Origin: Bacteroidota bacterium
Lineage (GTDB): Bacteria > Bacteroidota > Bacteroidia > UBA7662
DNA: 38,105 nucleotides
Reading direction: 5' to 3'
Assembly: GCA_005799065.1 (NCBI GenBank)
Contig: SYHW01000017.1
Location: forward strand, 1 to 38,105
Below, one piece after another: positions 34,343 to 38,105 of the stretch (positions within the stretch are counted from its first letter, which is position 1; each line of letters begins with the position of its first letter). The translations under genes were made by a program, and so were the position numbers. A model generated the notes under the pieces. The model saw only the letters and a list, made by a program, of their open reading frames with translations, did no database searches and was not told the DNA's origin.

Positions 34343-35688
34343 TACAGCAGTTCGTTGGCCAGGTTAGCCAGCTCGGAACGCTCACCCTTTTGAAGGGCAA
34401 TATGGGCGAATAACGATTGTCCTTTGAGCCTGTCGATCAAATACGACAATCCGTTCGATTCAGAATCGAGGTATGGGGTGTCGATCTGTCGGATGTCTCC
34501 TGTAAAAATGATTTTGGTTCCCTCTCCAGCTCGGGTGATGATGGTCTTAACCTCATGCGGCGTTAGATTTTGCGCTTCATCGACAATAAAGCAAACCTGA
34601 GAAAAGCTTCGACCTCTAATATAAGCCAATGGTGTGATGGTGAGTTTTTCCTGCTGAACCATTTCGTTGATTTTGTGGAAATCGCGATCCGCTTCGCTGA
34701 ATTGATGCTGAATGAAACGAAGATTATCCCACAATGGCTCCATGTAGGGATTGAGTTTAGATTTGATGTCTCCAGGCAGATATCCAATGTCTTTATTGCT
34801 TAATGGAACTATGGGTCTTGCCAAATACAACTGTTTGAACTGTCTGCGTTGCTCGAGCGCTCCCGCCAAAGCCAAAAGGGTCTTGCCCGTACCCGCTATA
34901 CCTTGGAGGGTAACCAACCGAATCCGATCCGACAACACGGCGTGCAGGGCAAAGGTCTGTTCGGCATTGCGTGGACGAATGCCATAAGCTGGGCGTTTAT
35001 CCACTTTTTCCAGTCGTCCTTCTTCGGCATGATAGCAAGCCAAAACCGATTCTTTTCCGTAGCGAACAATCAGAAATTCGTTCGGACACAGATCGGTGAG
35101 TTTTAGATCAGCTGGGTTGCAAAAGCCTGTTTGATAGAGTTGGTCGATGAGTGTTTTAGAAACTCCACCCACCACCCGAAATCCAGTGTAGCTATCGCCC
35201 TGGTCCTTGATCTTGCCGTGTCTGTAGTCTTCCGCTTCCAAACCGAGTGCTTTTGCCTTCAAACGAAGGTTGACGTCTTTCGTTACCAAAATTACCTGTC
35301 TACCCGGGTTGTGTTCAACCAAATACAAGGCAGAATTAAGGATTCTGTGGTCGGCTTTCCGTTCTCCAAAAACGGCATGTGCATCGACCCGTGCGCTTTC
35401 ATTCATCTCCACTTTCAGCAATGATTCGTGCGCCGAATTGAGCGGAATCCAATCTTGAAGGCTGTGTTGACTGGCCAATTCATCAAGCATTCTGATGAAA
35501 CTACGGGCCTCATAATGCAGGCTGTCGTTTCCCTTTTTGAACTGATCGAGTTCCTCGAGAACGGTTATGGGCAGCACGACATCATGTTCATCGAAGTGCT
35601 GCAAGGCATGGTGATCATGTAAAATCACTGAGGTATCCAGCACAAATATCTTCCGGATTTTATTGTTGGGCTTCTTTTTGGCAGGCAT
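34342..35688 (-). CDS. PIN-domain/PhoH ATPase fusion (PhoH2-like)
   Basis: 448 aa from ATG 35688; an in-frame GTG at 35730 adds 14 residues with no family similarity. Residues 10-140 are a PIN RNase domain: KIFVLDTSVILHDHHALQHF, VVLPITVLEELDQFK, then VILVTKDVNLRLKAKALGLE, giving the acidic residues of the active site. The C-terminal PhoH domain has Walker A GIAGTGKT, LYLARPIVPLSNKDIGYLPG and Walker B CFIVDEAQNLT, followed by GEGTKIIFTGDIRQID. PIN-PhoH proteins couple ATP-dependent RNA unwinding with nuclease activity and are linked to toxin-antitoxin-like or RNA-processing roles. There is no antitoxin-like small gene beside it. Divergent from the thiolase gene. Confidence 0.92.
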   Translation of the reverse strand: MPAKKKPNNKIRKIFVLDTSVILHDHHALQHFDEHDVVLPITVLEELDQFKKGNDSLHYEARSFIRMLDELASQHSLQDWIPLNSAHESLLKVEMNESARVDAHAVFGERKADHRILNSALYLVEHNPGRQVILVTKDVNLRLKAKALGLEAEDYRHGKIKDQGDSYTGFRVVGGVSKTLIDQLYQTGFCNPADLKLTDLCPNEFLIVRYGKESVLACYHAEEGRLEKVDKRPAYGIRPRNAEQTFALHAVLSDRIRLVTLQGIAGTGKTLLALAGALEQRRQFKQLYLARPIVPLSNKDIGYLPGDIKSKLNPYMEPLWDNLRFIQHQFSEADRDFHKINEMVQQEKLTITPLAYIRGRSFSQVCFIVDEAQNLTPHEVKTIITRAGEGTKIIFTGDIRQIDTPYLDSESNGLSYLIDRLKGQSLFAHIALQKGERSELANLANELL

Positions 35689-35742
35689 ATGCGGATCATG
35701 AAGAGTAGCCGAAATATGAGAAAAATACACTGCCTTTTGATT

Positions 35743-35750
35743 TATCTTTG
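35743..35750 (+). promoter_or_regulatory. Putative -7 element (TATCTTTG) for the thiolase gene
   Basis: TATCTTTG matches TAnnTTTG exactly and is followed by TGCGC; transcription would begin about 22 bases before the ATG at 35777. No TTG at the -33 spacing. On the opposite strand of the same 88-base gap, TATTTTTC (35727-35720) is a one-mismatch candidate for phoH. Confidence 0.4.
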
Positions 35751-35776
35751 TGCGCTTAGCAACAAATTACTAAATC

Positions 35777-36958
35777 ATGAGCCAGGAAGTTTGGATCGTA
35801 GGTGCCGCACGCACCCCCATCGGCAGTTTCAACGGGGCGCTTGCTCCTATTTCAGCACCTCGATTGGGCGCTGTGGCCATTAAAAAAGCGATGGAAATGG
35901 CCTCGGTAGCGCCAGATCAAATCGACGAATTGTTTATGGGCAATGTTATAAGTGCCAATATCGGACAGGCGCCTGCTACCCAAGCCGGAATTTATGCCGG
36001 GGTTGATTCCCATACTCCCTTCATCACGGTTAATAAAGTTTGCGCCAGCGGAATGAAAGCCATCATGTTGGGGGCGCAAGCCATTCAGTTGGGGCAAGCA
36101 CATGTAGTGGTTGCTGGCGGCATGGAGAGCATGAGTCAGGTTCCCTACTACCTCGATCAGTATAGAAACGGTGGCCGCCTTGGCCATGGCCAGGTGGTCG
36201 ATGGCATTCTTCGTGATGGATTAACGGATGTGTATCACCAATACCATATGGGAAATGCAGCTGAATTGTGTGCATCGGAGCACAAAATCACGCGTGAGGA
36301 GCAGGATGCCTATGCGGTTCAGTCGTATAAACGTTCTGCAGAGGCATGGGCCAACGGCAAGTTCAAGGCTGAAATGGCAACCGTAGAAGTACCCGTTCGT
36401 GGGAAAGACCCTTTGTTGGTTGATACCGATGAGGATTACACAAAAGTCAATTTTGACAAGATCGGAAGCCTGAGGCCTGTATTTGATAAAAATGGCACCA
36501 TTACGGCCGCCAATGCATCGAACCTGAATGATGGTGCTTCGGCCGTTGTATTGATGAGCCGCGCGCGTGCTGAACAAATGGGTGCAAGACCATTGGCCCG
36601 AATTCTTGGCTATGCCGATGCGCAACAGGCACCTGAGTGGTTCACAACTGCACCCTCCAAAGCCATCCCATTGGCCCTGCAGCGGGCTGGAAAAACAGCT
36701 TCTGAAGTAGATTTTTACGAAATCAACGAGGCCTTCTCCGTAGTCTGTATTGCCAACAATAGATTGCTATCGCTCGACCCCAATCGGGTTAATATTTATG
36801 GAGGAGGGGTTTCATTGGGCCATCCGATTGGAAGCTCAGGATGTCGAATCGTGGTTACGCTTGCACATTTATTGCACCAGGAAGGCGGCACCATTGGTGT
36901 GGCTGGAATATGTAATGGTGGTGGAGGGGCAAGCGCCATGGTGATTGAACGGCTGTAA
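35777..36958 (+). CDS. Acetyl-CoA C-acetyltransferase (thiolase)
   Basis: 393 aa, complete thiolase. Nucleophile Cys89 lies in VNKVCASGMKAIMLGAQ, the general-base His349 in GGGVSLGHPIGSSG, and the proton-donor Cys379 in GICNGGGGASAMVIERL; the NEAF block is present (FYEINEAFSVV). Length and the VNKVCASGMK/MESMS pattern fit the biosynthetic, tetrameric acetoacetyl-CoA type more than the long-chain beta-oxidation type, but operation in either direction (acetoacetyl-CoA formation or cleavage) is possible. Cytoplasmic. No other fatty-acid or butyrate genes are adjacent; the following small secreted protein starts 15 bases after its stop. Confidence 0.93.
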   Translation: MSQEVWIVGAARTPIGSFNGALAPISAPRLGAVAIKKAMEMASVAPDQIDELFMGNVISANIGQAPATQAGIYAGVDSHTPFITVNKVCASGMKAIMLGAQAIQLGQAHVVVAGGMESMSQVPYYLDQYRNGGRLGHGQVVDGILRDGLTDVYHQYHMGNAAELCASEHKITREEQDAYAVQSYKRSAEAWANGKFKAEMATVEVPVRGKDPLLVDTDEDYTKVNFDKIGSLRPVFDKNGTITAANASNLNDGASAVVLMSRARAEQMGARPLARILGYADAQQAPEWFTTAPSKAIPLALQRAGKTASEVDFYEINEAFSVVCIANNRLLSLDPNRVNIYGGGVSLGHPIGSSGCRIVVTLAHLLHQEGGTIGVAGICNGGGGASAMVIERL

Positions 36959-36973
36959 TCGCTCGGGTTGACC

Positions 36974-37420
36974 ATGCCTCAAAAATGGAATGGATCTGCC
37001 GTCTTAATGGCATTTCTCCTTTTTTTATCGGTCCCCAACAAAGGCTGGTCACAGCACAAATTACCCGCGCCTTCTGTCTTCTATGATTCGATACAGGTCC
37101 TGGGATTTCGAAACCCCTTGGTCATTTATCAATTGGCCATGTGGGAATCGGCCAATTTACGCTCTCAAATGGCTAAAGAACGGGCGAATTTGTTTGGCTT
37201 AAGGGGAAGGTCGGGCTATATGAGATTCGACAATTGGATGCACTGCCTTCGTTACATGAAAAATTTGGAAGAGCGGAGGTACACCGCTTACCCGAACAAA
37301 GCCAAAAATAACTACTACGATTTCATTGCTTGGTGGGGGTACAAAACTGGGCGGTCCTATGACCCACGTGAATTTGACTTTGTTCGATTAATCCAGAAGG
37401 TCCCGGCACCCTTTAATTAG
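36974..37420 (+). CDS. Small secreted glucosaminidase-like protein
   Basis: 148 aa from ATG 36974 (an in-frame TTG lies 6 bases upstream). Signal peptide to about residue 27 (AVLMAFLLFLSVPNKGWSQ). The mature part has the pattern of the minimal Bacteroidota glucosaminidase/lysozyme-like fold: YQLAMWESANLRSQMAKERA with Glu58 as the presumed catalytic acid, then NLFGLRG, an MRFDNWMHCLRYMKNLEERR helix in the place of the usual SW..S..DY block, and NNYYDFIAWWGYKTGRSYDP. It would act on peptidoglycan outside the inner membrane. At 148 aa it is at the short end, so activity is uncertain. Downstream of the thiolase by 15 bases; its last 4 bases overlap the convergent lipoprotein gene. Confidence 0.65.
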   Translation: MPQKWNGSAVLMAFLLFLSVPNKGWSQHKLPAPSVFYDSIQVLGFRNPLVIYQLAMWESANLRSQMAKERANLFGLRGRSGYMRFDNWMHCLRYMKNLEERRYTAYPNKAKNNYYDFIAWWGYKTGRSYDPREFDFVRLIQKVPAPFN

Positions 37421-38040
37421 CGGCTGTTTTTGATCAATTGAAGTCGATCACGAATAGCCCTCTTTTGCGTCGTACGCATCATAGAGAAATCCAACAAATT
37501 GAGTTGGCCTTTAAAGTAACCGGTGACCGGCTGGTTAACGGTGGAGCCATCACGATTCGCATTGAATCCCACTTCAATTTCATGGATTGTTCCAGATTTC
37601 TTCACCACAATAGGACCACCAGGAACATCCGTATTGAGGTAATATTCAACACCATCATCAGCGGCAAAATCGTAGGCAATCAGTGCACCGGCATCAACGA
37701 ATGTTCCCGCTGCTCTTTGATTGGCGAACATATAAGTACCGGGGCTGAGTTCCGTGTTGCTTGAACTATTTAAATCCAAATAAAGAGCTTGCCCGGTCCC
37801 CCCCACAGAATCCGCAGAATAGTATATCCCATCAGAAACGAGCAAAACATCCCAATCTACACTTAATGAATCTGAGTTGAGACCCCAATACAATAGATAA
37901 CCTTTGGACAGTGCGTATGACTGACCTGCCACAGTGAATTCGCTTTTAGGTTCTGGGTCGGGTGTGTCTTTTTTACAAGAAGACAGGAACATCGAGTAGA
38001 CGAGAATAACCAGAATCAGAATTTGGGTACGGTTTTTCAT
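37417..38040 (-). CDS. Lipoprotein of unknown function
   Basis: 207 aa. The N-terminus ILILVILVYSMFLSSCKKDT is a clear type II signal with lipobox LSSC; Cys22 would be acylated. The mature part is a beta-rich small domain with repeated short strands (EFTVAGQSYALSKGYLLYWG, QALYLDLNSSSNTELSPGTY, SGTIHEIEVGFNANRDGSTV, VTGYFKGQLNLLDF), a pattern seen in many Bacteroidota surface or periplasmic lipoproteins. No catalytic motif is seen and I do not recognise a specific family. The 5' leader carries a 17-bp tandem repeat reaching the window end, so the promoter is probably outside the window. Confidence 0.8.
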   Translation of the reverse strand: MKNRTQILILVILVYSMFLSSCKKDTPDPEPKSEFTVAGQSYALSKGYLLYWGLNSDSLSVDWDVLLVSDGIYYSADSVGGTGQALYLDLNSSSNTELSPGTYMFANQRAAGTFVDAGALIAYDFAADDGVEYYLNTDVPGGPIVVKKSGTIHEIEVGFNANRDGSTVNQPVTGYFKGQLNLLDFSMMRTTQKRAIRDRLQLIKNSR

Positions 38041-38059
38041 GGATTGAGAGCTTTTGTTT

Positions 38060-38105
38060 GTCGAAAGGAAATCAAGGTCGAAAGGAAATCAAGGTCGAAA
38101 GGAAA
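38060..38105. repeat. 17-bp direct tandem repeat, at least 2.7 copies, cut by window end
   Basis: Unit GTCGAAAGGAAATCAAG at 38060-38076 and 38077-38093, with 12 bases of a third copy (38094-38105) before the sequence stops. Copies are identical. The array begins 19 bases upstream of the lipoprotein start codon, so it lies in the leader or promoter region of that minus-strand gene. Total copy number cannot be known from this window. Confidence 0.9.

Noticed and set aside
34342-35688. PIN-PhoH gene as half of a toxin-antitoxin system
   Set aside because: There is no small antitoxin-like gene adjacent, and the full-length PIN-PhoH fusion is a common chromosomal gene in Bacteroidota.

Overview
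The window is core chromosome of a member of the Bacteroidota. Evidence: a six-gene Na+-translocating NADH:quinone reductase operon (nqrA-F), a type IX secretion 'Plug' family protein (DUF5103), two DUF4199-like membrane proteins, a BatA-type von Willebrand protein, a TonB-dependent receptor with a carboxypeptidase-like N-terminal domain, a PIN-PhoH fusion, and several promoter elements of the Bacteroidota TAnnTTTG (-7) type, one of them paired with TTG at -33. Finer placement is not possible by eye. Coding density is very high, no gap exceeds 300 bases, and I see no phage, IS element, integron, CRISPR array or toxin/defence island.

Layout. (1) 1-26: 5' end of a tRNA-Leu (minus strand), cut by the window edge. 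(2) 105-4503, minus: a probable operon of a seven-haem cytochrome/TPR protein, MltG transglycosylase, a hotdog acyl-CoA thioesterase and a YihY-family membrane protein. (3) 4592-7255, plus: valS, divergent from the cytochrome and convergent with the next block. (4) 7221-14672, minus: a tightly packed, largely overlapping string read as BatA protein, dihydroorotase-like protein with degraded metal site, an unrecognised 292-aa protein, two DUF4199-like membrane proteins, a GT2 and a GT4 glycosyltransferase. (5) 14820-23010, minus: an envelope module of a TonB-dependent receptor, a 1026-aa TPR protein, an outer-membrane beta-barrel protein and a HU-like/SPOR bitopic protein. (6) 23093-30824, minus: nqrABCDEF, then sucC and a YciO/Sua5-family protein. 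(7) 30980-34261, plus: ABC-F ATPase and the T9SS Plug-like protein. (8) 34342-35688, minus: PIN-PhoH protein, separated from the Plug gene by a 21-bp tandem repeat. (9) 35777-37420, plus: thiolase and a small secreted glucosaminidase-like protein. (10) 37417-38040, minus: a lipoprotein whose leader contains a 17-bp tandem repeat running off the window end.

Functionally the window mixes housekeeping (valS, sucC, nqr, phoH, abcF, thiolase) with cell-envelope biology: peptidoglycan hydrolysis (MltG, glucosaminidase-like), secretion (Plug), surface transport (TBDR) and periplasmic scaffolding (TPR, SPOR). The best candidates for undescribed biology are the TPR/barrel/HU-SPOR module, the pseudo-dihydroorotase next to an unrecognised protein, and the seven-haem cytochrome fused to TPRs. 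No clearly novel defence or mobile system is visible; most of the window is ordinary core genome.
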